In this document: one piece after another, positions 34,022-42,412 of the stretch
Layout: every line of letters begins with the position of its first letter
Position numbering within the stretch: the stretch's first letter is position 1
Assembly (NCBI GenBank): GCA_028044295.1
Contig: JAOFSE010000001.1
Span: forward strand, 186,001-250,000
Source of the DNA: Sulfurimonas sp.
Lineage (GTDB): Bacteria > Campylobacterota > Campylobacteria > Campylobacterales > Sulfurimonadaceae
Direction of reading: 5' to 3'
Length of the DNA: 64,000 nucleotides
Notes under the pieces: generated by a model
The model's input: the letters and a program-made list of their open reading frames with translations, nothing else
What the model was told of the DNA's origin: nothing
Databases searched by the model: none
Made by a program: the position numbers and the translations under genes

Positions 34022-34864
34022 ATGAATGATATATTTGAAGCAATACAAAAAACAGCAATAAGAATTAAAGATGCAATAGATGTCAAGGATATCGGATACT
34101 CACAGCAAGAAAATAGCTCAGGAGAGACTCAACTTCAGCTTGACCTTCAATGTGATTTAATTATTGAAGAAGAGTTATCTAAAGTATCATCTGTACATAC
34201 AATAGCGAGCGAAGAGAAAGATAAAGAACTACTTCTACATAATGATGGTGAGTATTTCATCGCATATGACCCTCTTGATGGTTCATCTTTAGTAGATGTA
34301 AACCTTAGTGTTGGTTCTATATTTGGTATCTATAAGGGTGCTTTTGGTGCCCAAAATATGGTTGCTTCATGTTATGTTGTTTTTGGACCACGCGTTGAGC
34401 TTGTGTTTGCACAAGACAAAGCAAAACTTTACCTTCTTCAAGCTGGTGAGTTTGAATTTGTTAAAGAGATTCGTCTAAATGAAAAAGGTAAGTTAAATGC
34501 GCCTGGAGGAACTCAACAAAACTGGGAACCTTATCATAAAGAGATGGTTGATAGTTTCTTTGCTGAAGGTTATAGACTAAGATATTCTGGTGGTATGGTT
34601 CCTGACTTGCACCAGATACTTCTTAAGGGTGGTGGTCTTTTTAGTTACCCTGCTACATCAGATAAACCAGAAGGTAAACTTCGTAGACTATTTGAAGTAT
34701 TTCCTTTTGCTTTTGTTTATGAAGCTGCTGGCGGTGAAGCTATTAATGGTAAAGAGAACCTAATGTCATTAGGGCATTCTCATATTCACGATACATCACC
34801 ATGTTTCTTTGGTTCAAAGTATGAAATAGCAAGAGTTAGAGATGTCTACTCAAAACAAGGATAA
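34022..34864 (+). CDS. fbp: fructose-1,6-bisphosphatase, class 1
   Basis: Hydrolyses fructose 1,6-bisphosphate in gluconeogenesis, as needed for autotrophic or organic-acid growth. The 280-residue protein is a little shorter than the E. coli enzyme but has the Mg-binding [20 protein letters not shown] (residues 82-94), [11 protein letters not shown] and the C-terminal [12 protein letters not shown]. It starts 5 bp after mobB and overlaps the next small gene by 23 bp. Confidence 0.95.
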   Translation: MNDIFEAIQKTAIRIKDAIDVKDIGYSQQENSSGETQLQLDLQCDLIIEEELSKVSSVHTIASEEKDKELLLHNDGEYFIAYDPLDGSSLVDVNLSVGSIFGIYKGAFGAQNMVASCYVVFGPRVELVFAQDKAKLYLLQAGEFEFVKEIRLNEKGKLNAPGGTQQNWEPYHKEMVDSFFAEGYRLRYSGGMVPDLHQILLKGGGLFSYPATSDKPEGKLRRLFEVFPFAFVYEAAGGEAINGKENLMSLGHSHIHDTSPCFFGSKYEIARVRDVYSKQG

Positions 34865-35039
34865 GTTTTCTATTCATCTTGATGAGATGATATTGAAAGT
34901 ACAGAAGTGTCAAGATGAAAAGAACTTAAAAAGCTGCAGTATATGTGAGCATTATTTAAGTTGTGAACTAAGATCTGACTATGTTAAGTCAGTTTATAAC
35001 AGTATGTCAAAAGGCGATACTGGCGGATTTGAATTTTAA
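34842..35039 (+). CDS. small Cys-containing hypothetical protein, 65 aa
   Basis: A 65-residue protein that starts inside the 3' end of fbp in another frame and ends 10 bp before metG. It has a cysteine group, KCQDEK then [11 protein letters not shown], that could bind zinc or a cluster. AAGAGTTAGAG upstream offers a modest ribosome-binding site. As I recall, a similar small gene lies between fbp and metS in Campylobacter, which supports it being real, but I could not check this. Confidence 0.65.
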   Translation: MSTQNKDKFSIHLDEMILKVQKCQDEKNLKSCSICEHYLSCELRSDYVKSVYNSMSKGDTGGFEF

Positions 35040-35049
35040 AAGGAAAATA

Positions 35050-36984
35050 ATGAGTAAATATATAACAACACCGATATACTATGTAAATGGCGAAGCTCAC
35101 ATAGGACATGCATACACTACATTTATGGCAGATACTATGGCTAGATATGAGAAGCTAAAAGGTGAAGATACTTACTTTCTTACTGGAACTGATGAACACG
35201 GACAAAAGATAGAAGAGTCAGCTCAAAAAAACAATAAGCCTACACAAGAGTTTGCCGATGAGATTAGTGCAACGTTTAAGAACTTATGGGATGAGTTTGA
35301 AATAGGATATGACAAGTTTATTAGAACTACAGACTCAGATCACAAGATGGGTGTTCAAAAAGCCTTTGAAGTAATGTACGCTAAAGGTGATATATATAAA
35401 GACTTTTATGAAGGTCACTACTGTGTTAGTTGTGAGACATTTTTTCCTGAGACTCAACTAATAGATGGTGAATTTTGCCCTGACTGTGGTAGAACTACTA
35501 CCATTGTAAAAGAAGAGAGTTACTTTTTTAAATTATCAAAATATGAAGATAGACTTTTAAAACTTTATGAAGATCAACCAGACTTTATACTTCCTCTATC
35601 TCGTGGTAATGAAGTTGTTAACTTTGTAAAGGGTGGACTAAGAGATCTTTCTGTAACTCGTACATCTTTTACATGGGGTGTGCAAATGCCTAAGTCACTT
35701 AATGATGACAAGCATGTTATGTACGTTTGGCTAGATGCTCTTATGAACTATATTACTGCACTTGGATACGGTAAAGATGATGCTAACATGAACTACTGGC
35801 CTGCTTCAACACACTTTGTTGGTAAAGATATTTTACGTTTTCATGCTATCTACTGGCCAGCATTTTTAATGAGTCTTGACATTCCTCTTCCAAAACACAT
35901 AGCTGCTCATGGTTGGTGGACTAGAGATGGTGAAAAAATGTCTAAGTCAAAAGGTAATGTAATTGCTCCCAAAGAGGTTGCAGATGCTTATGGTGTTGAA
36001 AATCTTAGATACTTTATGCTTAGAGAAGTTCCATTTGGTCAAGATGGTGATTTTTCTCAAAGAGCATTTATAGATAGAATTAACTCTGAACTAAGCAATG
36101 ACTTAGGAAATCTTCTTAACCGTATTATCGGTATGAGTGGTAAATATTCTGATTTTGAGATTGATAGTGTTGATGTAGAGAAATATCATGCCAAAGAACT
36201 AGATGCGATGAATCAAGCTCTTGGAAATCTTGATGCTTTCATGGACAATATGCAAACACATAGATATCTTGAAGAGCTATGGAAACTGTTCTCAATTGGT
36301 AATACAGCAATTACTGAACATGAGCCTTGGGTGAAAATGAAAAATGATAAAAAGGATGAGGCACTTGCTACTGTAGCTCTTGTTGCTAATATATTGGCAA
36401 AAGCATCTATTATGCTATCGCCTTTCATGCCTCGTACAACTGAGACTATTGCTGATGCGCTAAACTTCAAGATAGATACGCAGAGCTATAACGAATTGGT
36501 TATAGATAAAAAACTATTAAAATTATTCAATATTAAAAAAGTTCCGCCACTTTTTCCTCGTGTTGAAGAGCCTTTAATACCTGAAGCACCTATTGCTCAG
36601 CCAAATGCACCTAAAGAGCCACAAGAAGCTAAAAAAGATACTTCAACAGATGATGACAACCTTATAGAAATAGGTCAATTCTTTGAAACATCTCTCAAGG
36701 TAGGTGTTGTTATAGAAGCTGAAGAAGTTCCTAAAAGTAAAAAGCTTCTAAAGTTACAAGTTGACCTAGGAGAAGATAGTCCAAGACAAGTTGTAGCTGG
36801 TATAAAAGAGTTTTACTCTGCAGAATCTTTAATAGACACTCAAGTATGTGTTGTGGCTAACCTTAAACCTGCGAAGCTTATGGGAATGATGTCTGAGGGT
36901 ATGCTTTTAGCTGCTAAAGACGAAGATGGCTTATGTCTTATTAGACCAGAAAAACCTAAAAAAGTGGGCACACCTATTGGATGA
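35050..36984 (+). CDS. metG: methionyl-tRNA synthetase
   Basis: Charges tRNA-Met. The 644-residue enzyme has HIGH at 17-20, the zinc knuckle CVSCETF with CPDCG (near residues 125-145), EKMSKSKGN near 297, and a C-terminal tRNA-binding domain (from about residue 540, with KVGVVIEAEEVPKSKKLLKLQVDLG) that also dimerises the enzyme. AAAAGGA seven bases before the ATG at 35050 settles the start; an in-frame ATG 69 bp upstream lies within the preceding gene. It overlaps the next gene by ATGA. Confidence 0.96.
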   Translation: MSKYITTPIYYVNGEAHIGHAYTTFMADTMARYEKLKGEDTYFLTGTDEHGQKIEESAQKNNKPTQEFADEISATFKNLWDEFEIGYDKFIRTTDSDHKMGVQKAFEVMYAKGDIYKDFYEGHYCVSCETFFPETQLIDGEFCPDCGRTTTIVKEESYFFKLSKYEDRLLKLYEDQPDFILPLSRGNEVVNFVKGGLRDLSVTRTSFTWGVQMPKSLNDDKHVMYVWLDALMNYITALGYGKDDANMNYWPASTHFVGKDILRFHAIYWPAFLMSLDIPLPKHIAAHGWWTRDGEKMSKSKGNVIAPKEVADAYGVENLRYFMLREVPFGQDGDFSQRAFIDRINSELSNDLGNLLNRIIGMSGKYSDFEIDSVDVEKYHAKELDAMNQALGNLDAFMDNMQTHRYLEELWKLFSIGNTAITEHEPWVKMKNDKKDEALATVALVANILAKASIMLSPFMPRTTETIADALNFKIDTQSYNELVIDKKLLKLFNIKKVPPLFPRVEEPLIPEAPIAQPNAPKEPQEAKKDTSTDDDNLIEIGQFFETSLKVGVVIEAEEVPKSKKLLKLQVDLGEDSPRQVVAGIKEFYSAESLIDTQVCVVANLKPAKLMGMMSEGMLLAAKDEDGLCLIRPEKPKKVGTPIG

Positions 36985-37976
36985 GGCTTGAAAATCTTCT
37001 TGCATTAACTCGCGCAAAGCTCATAAACGAGCCTTGTGTAAATAACTTTGATAACATTATATTTGAGCCACAGAAGGTAAAAAGAGGAGATCTCTTTTTT
37101 GCTTTTGACAATTCACATATAGAAGAAGCTGTCAATAATGGAGCATACGGTATTGTCTTTGACAAGCCTACTCAGATTAGTGATCGTGAAATTGCTTGGA
37201 TTAAAGTAGAAGAGATTAGTGATGCCCTCATAAGACTTCTTAGATTTAGAATGATAGAGAAAGAAGTTATTGCATATGAGTGTAATGAAATTATTTTAAA
37301 ACTTTCTATGCAGGTTATCACTCTAACAAACTTTTTAGCAGTATATGGTGATTTAAAACAGATATTTAATAGCTTATGGAATATTGAAGAGAAGTGCACA
37401 GTACTTTTTAGCTCTTCTACATGTAACAAAAATATTTTTGCTTCAACAAAAGAGTTACCAGAGATAATAGATAACAGTATAGACATTATGGAACAGACTC
37501 TGTTTGAAACATCTTTTATATATGAAAACAGTTTTTACGAGAGACAACTTATATCTCCATTTTTTATGCCCTACTTAGAAAGACTACTTTATTTTTTCAA
37601 ATCCTCTAAAATATCATTTAGTTTGAAGAAATTTACGCCTATAGAGCACTTTGAAGCAGTATTTACAAACAATAATTTTGAGATAAAAAACTTTGGAACC
37701 AGCGATAAGGTTCTAATATTTGAGCCAAATGCTAGTTTGATAGATAGCGAGATACTATTTTTACAAAATCAGGCATCTTGGGCAAATACTATTTTTATTG
37801 TACCTTCACACCTTAACCTCACGGATGATACATCTGTATATTATTATGATGATGAGAAAGATATACTTAACATCTTAAAAGATACATTATTTAACTTTGC
37901 ACTTGTAGCTGGTGTAGATAAATCAATTTTGGCTCAGCCATTAAATACTCAAGCCCAATTAACGTTGGAATTTTAG
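36981..37976 (+). CDS. Mur-ligase-like protein lacking the P-loop
   Basis: A 331-residue soluble protein. The N-terminal 75 residues resemble the UDP-sugar-binding domain of MurE/MurF: VKRGDLFFAF (33-42) and then EEAVNNGAYGIVFD match the family's GDLFVAL and GA-x-x-VV pattern, followed by an ALIRLLRF helix. Where a ligase would have its GKTT P-loop, this protein reads VIAYECNEIILKL (97-109), so it cannot bind ATP in the usual way. The rest shows no ligase motifs that I can find. It overlaps metG by ATGA. Function unknown; a scaffold or regulator in wall synthesis is one possibility. Confidence 0.55.
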   Translation: MRLENLLALTRAKLINEPCVNNFDNIIFEPQKVKRGDLFFAFDNSHIEEAVNNGAYGIVFDKPTQISDREIAWIKVEEISDALIRLLRFRMIEKEVIAYECNEIILKLSMQVITLTNFLAVYGDLKQIFNSLWNIEEKCTVLFSSSTCNKNIFASTKELPEIIDNSIDIMEQTLFETSFIYENSFYERQLISPFFMPYLERLLYFFKSSKISFSLKKFTPIEHFEAVFTNNNFEIKNFGTSDKVLIFEPNASLIDSEILFLQNQASWANTIFIVPSHLNLTDDTSVYYYDDEKDILNILKDTLFNFALVAGVDKSILAQPLNTQAQLTLEF

Positions 37977-37984
37977 GAGTCATC

Positions 37985-39118
37985 ATGAATAGAAGAGAGT
38001 TTATTACAAGCACAACAACAGCATCTTGCGCAGTAGCTTTAGGTGCTTGCAATGATAGTGACCGTCAAGCTATTGACTACTCAAAACATCCAGGAAAGTC
38101 TACTGATAAAAGTCTACATGTAAATGTAAATAAAAATAAAAAAACTACTATAAAACTTGCTACTAGCTGGCCTGCACACTTTCCTATTATGGGTACTGGA
38201 GTTGAAAAATTTGCTTCAAGAGTAAATACAATTAGCTCAGGCTCATTAGAGATAAAGCTATATCCAAAGAATACTCTTGTCCCTGCCCTTGCAGTTTTTG
38301 ATGCATGTTCAAGCGGTCAGATTGATGCTTTTCACTCTGGACCATATTATTGGAAAGGTAAAAATTCAGCTTTTTCTCTTTTTAGTGGTCTTCCTTTTGG
38401 TTTTACTGCAGAAGAAATAAACTCATGGATGCTTTTTGGAGGCGGACTTGATTTATGGAGAGAACAGTATGCTAAATACAATCTACATCCATTTATGGGT
38501 GGAAATACTAATATACAGATGGGTGGATGGTATAGAAAACCTATAGAGTCGCTTGCAGACATGCAGGGTTTAAAAATGCGTATTCCAGGACTTGGTGGAG
38601 AAGTTTTTTCTAAAATGGGCGTTAACCCTATTCTTCTTCCTGCAGGAGAAATATATACTTCTCTTGAGCGCGGAGTCATTGATGCTACAGAGTGGGTTGG
38701 ACCAGCACTTGATATTAAAATGGGATTTCATAAAGTTGCACCATATTACTACTCCGGTTGGCATGAACCCGGTTCTATATTAGAGCTTACATTTAATAAA
38801 CAGTTTTTTTCTAAACTATCACTTGAGCAACAAGCAATGATAGAAGTAGCATCAAGTGAAATAAACTCAAATATGACATATGAGTTTCATGCCCAAAATA
38901 TTCAAGCACTTCAAGAGTTAAAGAATATGAATATTTCAATACTTGAATATCCTAGCGATGTCATAGAAGCTGGAAAGATTGCTTTAAAAGAAGTTGTAAG
39001 TGATCTTAGTAGCAAAAACAGAGACTTTGAGAAAGTATACGAGTCTATAGATAAACACCTTTCGTTGTCTAAAGAATGGAGTGATGCTAGCTTGAAATAC
39101 TTTTTAAATAACCGATGA
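37985..39118 (+). CDS. TRAP-type substrate-binding protein (DctP/TakP-like), orphan
   Basis: A 377-residue exported binding protein. The N-terminus MNRREFITS carries a twin-Arg motif, and an LGAC sequence ends the signal, so it may be a Tat-exported lipoprotein. The mature domain follows the DctP family: LATSWPAHFP, FASRVNTISSGSLEIKLYP, GQIDAFHSGPYYW, GLKMRIPGLGGEVFSKMG and GVIDATEWVGP, which is closest to binders of 2-oxo acids. No DctQ or DctM membrane genes are adjacent, so its transporter must be elsewhere or absent. It begins 8 bp after the Mur-like gene and overlaps the next gene. Confidence 0.85.
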   Translation: MNRREFITSTTTASCAVALGACNDSDRQAIDYSKHPGKSTDKSLHVNVNKNKKTTIKLATSWPAHFPIMGTGVEKFASRVNTISSGSLEIKLYPKNTLVPALAVFDACSSGQIDAFHSGPYYWKGKNSAFSLFSGLPFGFTAEEINSWMLFGGGLDLWREQYAKYNLHPFMGGNTNIQMGGWYRKPIESLADMQGLKMRIPGLGGEVFSKMGVNPILLPAGEIYTSLERGVIDATEWVGPALDIKMGFHKVAPYYYSGWHEPGSILELTFNKQFFSKLSLEQQAMIEVASSEINSNMTYEFHAQNIQALQELKNMNISILEYPSDVIEAGKIALKEVVSDLSSKNRDFEKVYESIDKHLSLSKEWSDASLKYFLNNR

Positions 39119-40344
39119 AATATTTAGCATTAATAATTTTTACATGTAGTACTATTTTGCATGCATCATACAGCGCTACTATATTTGATGAAGATACATT
39201 AAACCCTATTTTTGAGGCTACCATTAGCGACTCTAGTCAAAGTGTAAAAAGTAAAGATGATGGAAGCTTTCATATTAATAGTCAATCTAAAATTCTGCAT
39301 GTAAAGGCTTGTGGATATAAGTCTGTGAAAATAAGAACCAATGAAGTAATTAAAGATATTAAACTTACTCCGTTTACTATAAAGGCAGTCTATTTAAGCT
39401 TTTGGCATGCCAGTAACAATTCTCCAAGGCTTAAAGATGTGCTAGATCTAATAGATAATTCTGAAATTAACAGTGTAGTTGTAGATATAAAAAATGAATG
39501 GGGTTCATTAGTATATAAAACACCTTTAGAAAGTGTAGAGAGAAATGGTGGACATAAAAATAGGACAAATAGAAATATAGAAAAATTAATGTCTACTCTT
39601 AAAGATAAAAACATATATACGATAGCTAGAATAGTTACTTTTAAAGATGATATACAAGCTCAAAACAATCAAGAGTATGCTGTCAAAGATATGAATGGAA
39701 CTATGTGGAGAAATAGTGATAACATGGCATGGGTAGATCCTTTTGATAAAAGAAGCCATGAGTATGCAGTATCTATTGCGGAAGAAGCTGCCAAGATTGG
39801 TTTTGATGAGATTAATTTTGATTATATAAGATTTCCAGCTAGACAAGAGCTGTCTTTTTCTAAAGAGAGTAATCAAGAAAATAGAATAGAAGCAATTAAT
39901 GATTTTCTATCTTTAGCTGACAATAGACTAAGGAAGTATGGTGTTTTTACATCTGTAGATGTATACGGGAATGTATGCTGGAGTCAAGATGATAATAATA
40001 TAGGTCAAACCATAGAGTCACTTGCTCAACATGTAGATTATATCTCTCCAATGCTTTATCCATCAAGCTTTGCTTCTGGATCATTTTCATTTGAGAATCC
40101 ATCAGAATACCCTTACGAGGTTGTTTACAGAAGTATAAAAAATTTAAAAGATAGAATAGATCCTATCAGAGTTAGGCCATGGCTACAGCATTTTAAAGAT
40201 TATGCCCATAGTAAAAAAAGATATAAAAAACTAGAAATAACGGAACAAATCAGAGCAACAGAAGATACGAATACAAGTGGATGGATGATGTGGTCTCCAT
40301 CTAGCAGGTATTATAAAAAGTATTTTTCTAAACCAAATGAATAG
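39115..40344 (+). CDS. putative glycoside-hydrolase-like protein (DUF4015 type)
   Basis: A 409-residue protein with a signal peptide (about residues 1-17), a short beta-sandwich-like N-terminal part to about residue 90, and a TIM-barrel-like domain of the PF13200 kind: KAVYLSFWHASN, NSVVVDIKNEWG, YTIARIVTFKD, FDEINFDYIRFP and VDYISPMLYPS. FDYIRFP holds candidate catalytic acids. Members are predicted carbohydrate-active enzymes with no proven substrate. It overlaps the TRAP-protein gene by 4 bp and the convergent metalloprotease gene by 17 bp. Confidence 0.8.
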   Translation: MKYLALIIFTCSTILHASYSATIFDEDTLNPIFEATISDSSQSVKSKDDGSFHINSQSKILHVKACGYKSVKIRTNEVIKDIKLTPFTIKAVYLSFWHASNNSPRLKDVLDLIDNSEINSVVVDIKNEWGSLVYKTPLESVERNGGHKNRTNRNIEKLMSTLKDKNIYTIARIVTFKDDIQAQNNQEYAVKDMNGTMWRNSDNMAWVDPFDKRSHEYAVSIAEEAAKIGFDEINFDYIRFPARQELSFSKESNQENRIEAINDFLSLADNRLRKYGVFTSVDVYGNVCWSQDDNNIGQTIESLAQHVDYISPMLYPSSFASGSFSFENPSEYPYEVVYRSIKNLKDRIDPIRVRPWLQHFKDYAHSKKRYKKLEITEQIRATEDTNTSGWMMWSPSSRYYKKYFSKPNE

Positions 40345-40999
40345 ACCTTAGTTTTTTTCTTAGGTTTTGCGAGTTCTCTAGGTAGCTATCTACAAGGGTG
40401 TGAAACTTTTTTGAGTGGTTCATATGCACTAAATGTGCCAACTCATGAACTACTACATAGTCTATAAGCTCTTTATCTACTTTAGCAAGTTGAGAGTTGA
40501 AGGTTAAAACCTTGTTACTAGAACAACTTCCCCATCTACTCTTCATTTTTTTAACTACAATATCCTTATAATTCAAGGACATAAGATTAGAGTAATATTC
40601 AACTCTAGTGGAGACATACTCTATAGTAAACTCTTTATAAAAAATATCATAATTTTTTAGTATATTCTTTTGGCTTGGTACTCTCATTCTGTGAAGTCTA
40701 TCTCTTAATGATTTTGCCTCATCACTATCTATACTTAACTTTTGAGAAAAAAGTAGTACTTCATCCTCAAGATTAACTTCTATGGGTCTATTTTGCTTAG
40801 CCAGAGCTAACTGTTTTCGTATCCATTGCTCTTTATCTTTTATGAGTTGATATATAAAATCATCGGATACCTTTGGGGACTTTAAAAGTACCTCCCCTTT
40901 TCTATCTACACTAATATAGGTATTTTTGAGAGTCTTTTTACATATGTGCTTAATGGTAAGGTCATTAAACTTTATCTCATTTGTAATCAATTGGGTCAT
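40328..40999 (-). CDS. YgjP/SprT-like zinc metallopeptidase
   Basis: A 223-residue protein of the YgjP (PF01863) M48-related family. The zinc motif HELAH appears in VVVHELAHLVHMNHSKKFH, with the third ligand His in NHSKKFH; MKSRWGSCSS and FNSQLAKV upstream are family-typical. Substrates are unknown. It overlaps queC by 23 bp at its 5' end, so the two are coupled, and the GH-like gene at its 3' end. Confidence 0.88.
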   Translation of the reverse strand: MTQLITNEIKFNDLTIKHICKKTLKNTYISVDRKGEVLLKSPKVSDDFIYQLIKDKEQWIRKQLALAKQNRPIEVNLEDEVLLFSQKLSIDSDEAKSLRDRLHRMRVPSQKNILKNYDIFYKEFTIEYVSTRVEYYSNLMSLNYKDIVVKKMKSRWGSCSSNKVLTFNSQLAKVDKELIDYVVVHELAHLVHMNHSKKFHTLVDSYLENSQNLRKKLRSIHLV

Positions 41000-41651
41000 T
41001 AACTCCTGCTAATTTAAAACCATTTAATCTTAGTCTACAACTATCGCAAACTCCACAAGCCTTCTCTTCGTCTTTATAGCAACTCCAAGTAAGCTCAAGT
41101 GCTACATTTAATTCAGTAGCCTTAGATACAATTTGAGATTTACTTAGTTCAACTAATGGCATTAATATCTCAATGTTTGTTTCATCTTTTGTGCCAAGAT
41201 TTATACTATCTTGCATGCTTTTAATGTACTTATGTCTACAGTCAGGATAACCACTGCTGTCTTCTTCTACAACACCAATACTTATAGCCACGGCACCTTC
41301 TTTTTCGGCAACAGCAGCAGCCATACTTAAAAATATTCCATTTCTAAATGGTACATAAGTAACTGGAACTCCCTCTTCAATACCAGATGTAGGTACATCT
41401 ATATTGACATCAGTTAAAGCTGATGCCCCTAGTTGTGAAAAGAAGTCTAAATCAAGTACATATTGTTTCTCTATATTAAGTTCATTACATATTTTCTTAA
41501 AGCACTCAAGCTCTTTTTTTTCTGTTCTTTGTGCATAGTTAAAGTGAACTGCGATTACTTCGTATCCACTATTTATCGCCATATATGCACTAAGGGTAGA
41601 ATCCATTCCACCACTCATAATACAGACTGCTTTTTTATTTACTATATTCAT
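40977..41651 (-). CDS. queC: 7-cyano-7-deazaguanine synthase
   Basis: QueC converts carboxy-deazaguanine to preQ0 using ATP and ammonia, on the route to queuosine. The 224-residue protein has the PP-loop SGGMDSTL (residues 13-20), HFNYAQRTEKKE, and the zinc-binding cysteine group CYKDEEKACGVCDSCR near the C-terminus. Other queuosine genes are not in the window. Confidence 0.95.
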   Translation of the reverse strand: MNIVNKKAVCIMSGGMDSTLSAYMAINSGYEVIAVHFNYAQRTEKKELECFKKICNELNIEKQYVLDLDFFSQLGASALTDVNIDVPTSGIEEGVPVTYVPFRNGIFLSMAAAVAEKEGAVAISIGVVEEDSSGYPDCRHKYIKSMQDSINLGTKDETNIEILMPLVELSKSQIVSKATELNVALELTWSCYKDEEKACGVCDSCRLRLNGFKLAGVNDPIDYK

Positions 41652-41732
41652 AAAAGGATTTTAACATATTTTTTTAATATTAAATGAAAGATATAGATAC
41701 TATAATAGTTACATATAGATAAAGGAGCCACT

Positions 41733-41912
41733 ATGGATGTATCATCTTCACAGGGAAGCGGTTCGGTTTCTGCGCAAGTAGAGGTTATGAAAAAAGCAAC
41801 CGAAGTTCAAGAACGTCAAGTTCTAAAAGTTCTAGAGAGTGCTAACGAACAATCTCAACAAATAGCTGCACATAAAACAGGTGTTGGAAGTCATTTAAAC
41901 GTTTCAGCCTAA
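41733..41912 (+). CDS. YjfB-like putative motility protein, 59 aa
   Basis: A 59-residue protein with AAGGAG about five bases before its ATG. The layout fits the small YjfB family: a Ser/Gly-rich start, the helical VSAQVEVMKKATEVQERQVL stretch with LESANE, then a C-terminal GVGSHLNVSA. These proteins are annotated as putative motility proteins because they often sit in flagellar regulons; none is characterised to my knowledge. It is followed by a strong inverted repeat. Confidence 0.65.
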   Translation: MDVSSSQGSGSVSAQVEVMKKATEVQERQVLKVLESANEQSQQIAAHKTGVGSHLNVSA

Positions 41913-41922
41913 AAAGTTTTTC

Positions 41923-41949
41923 TAATTAGACACCAATTGTGTCTAATTA
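41923..41949. other. long perfect inverted repeat between the YjfB-like gene and ybeY
   Basis: TAATTAGACAC and GTGTCTAATTA form a perfect 11-bp stem around a CAATT loop. It begins 10 bp after the YjfB-like stop and ends 37 bp before ybeY. No T-run follows on either strand, so it is either a hairpin that protects the 3' end of the small transcript or an operator for the ybeY promoter. Confidence 0.6.
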
Positions 41950-41973
41950 TGTACATATACCCCTCTCATTAGA

Positions 41974-41979
41974 TATAAT
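41974..41979 (+). promoter_or_regulatory. -10 box immediately before ybeY
   Basis: TATAAT ends only 7 nt before the ybeY ATG. Transcription would therefore start at or next to the start codon, giving a leaderless mRNA; there is no Shine-Dalgarno sequence. Confidence 0.5.
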
Positions 41980-41986
41980 TTCCTTC

Positions 41987-42409
41987 ATGATTGAACTAGA
42001 TAATAGAACTTCACTTAATATTGATACTAAAATAATAGATACCATTTCTAAATCTCTTTGTGATAGGGATATAGAGCTCATAATTACTGATAATGATGAA
42101 ATTAGAGAGATAAACAAGGAGCATAGAGGTATTGATAAAGATACTGATGTACTTAGTTTCCCTTATGAAGATATGCCTATGTCACCCTTAGGAAGCATAG
42201 TAATATCATCTCTACATGTAGAAAGTAAAGCCAAAGAGTTAAGCCATAGCATTACAGATGAATTCACCCTACTTTTTATCCACGGATTACTTCATCTGCT
42301 AGGCTATGACCATGAGATTGACAATGGTCAAATGAGAGACAAAGAGGCACAAATCATAAATGATTTTAACCTACCCCAAAGCTTAATAATAAGAACACAA
42401 GGACAATAA
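41987..42409 (+). CDS. ybeY: endoribonuclease YbeY
   Basis: YbeY is a zinc-dependent ribonuclease for 16S rRNA 3' maturation and ribosome quality control. The 140-residue product carries the HGLLHLLGYDH motif with H99, H103 and H109 as metal ligands, and VLSFPY in the family position. I take the ATG at 41987 because the protein then begins MIELDNRTS; an upstream GTG would lie inside the inverted repeat. The gene appears leaderless (see the -10 box at 41974). It contains a CTACATGTAG site and is 3 bp from the antiporter gene. Confidence 0.93.
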   Translation: MIELDNRTSLNIDTKIIDTISKSLCDRDIELIITDNDEIREINKEHRGIDKDTDVLSFPYEDMPMSPLGSIVISSLHVESKAKELSHSITDEFTLLFIHGLLHLLGYDHEIDNGQMRDKEAQIINDFNLPQSLIIRTQGQ

Positions 42410-42412
42410 ATA

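Noticed and set aside
34981-35049. Longer MetRS start at 34981
   Set aside because: It lies inside the preceding 65-aa gene, and AAAAGGA sits directly before the later ATG at 35050, giving the standard MetRS N-terminus.
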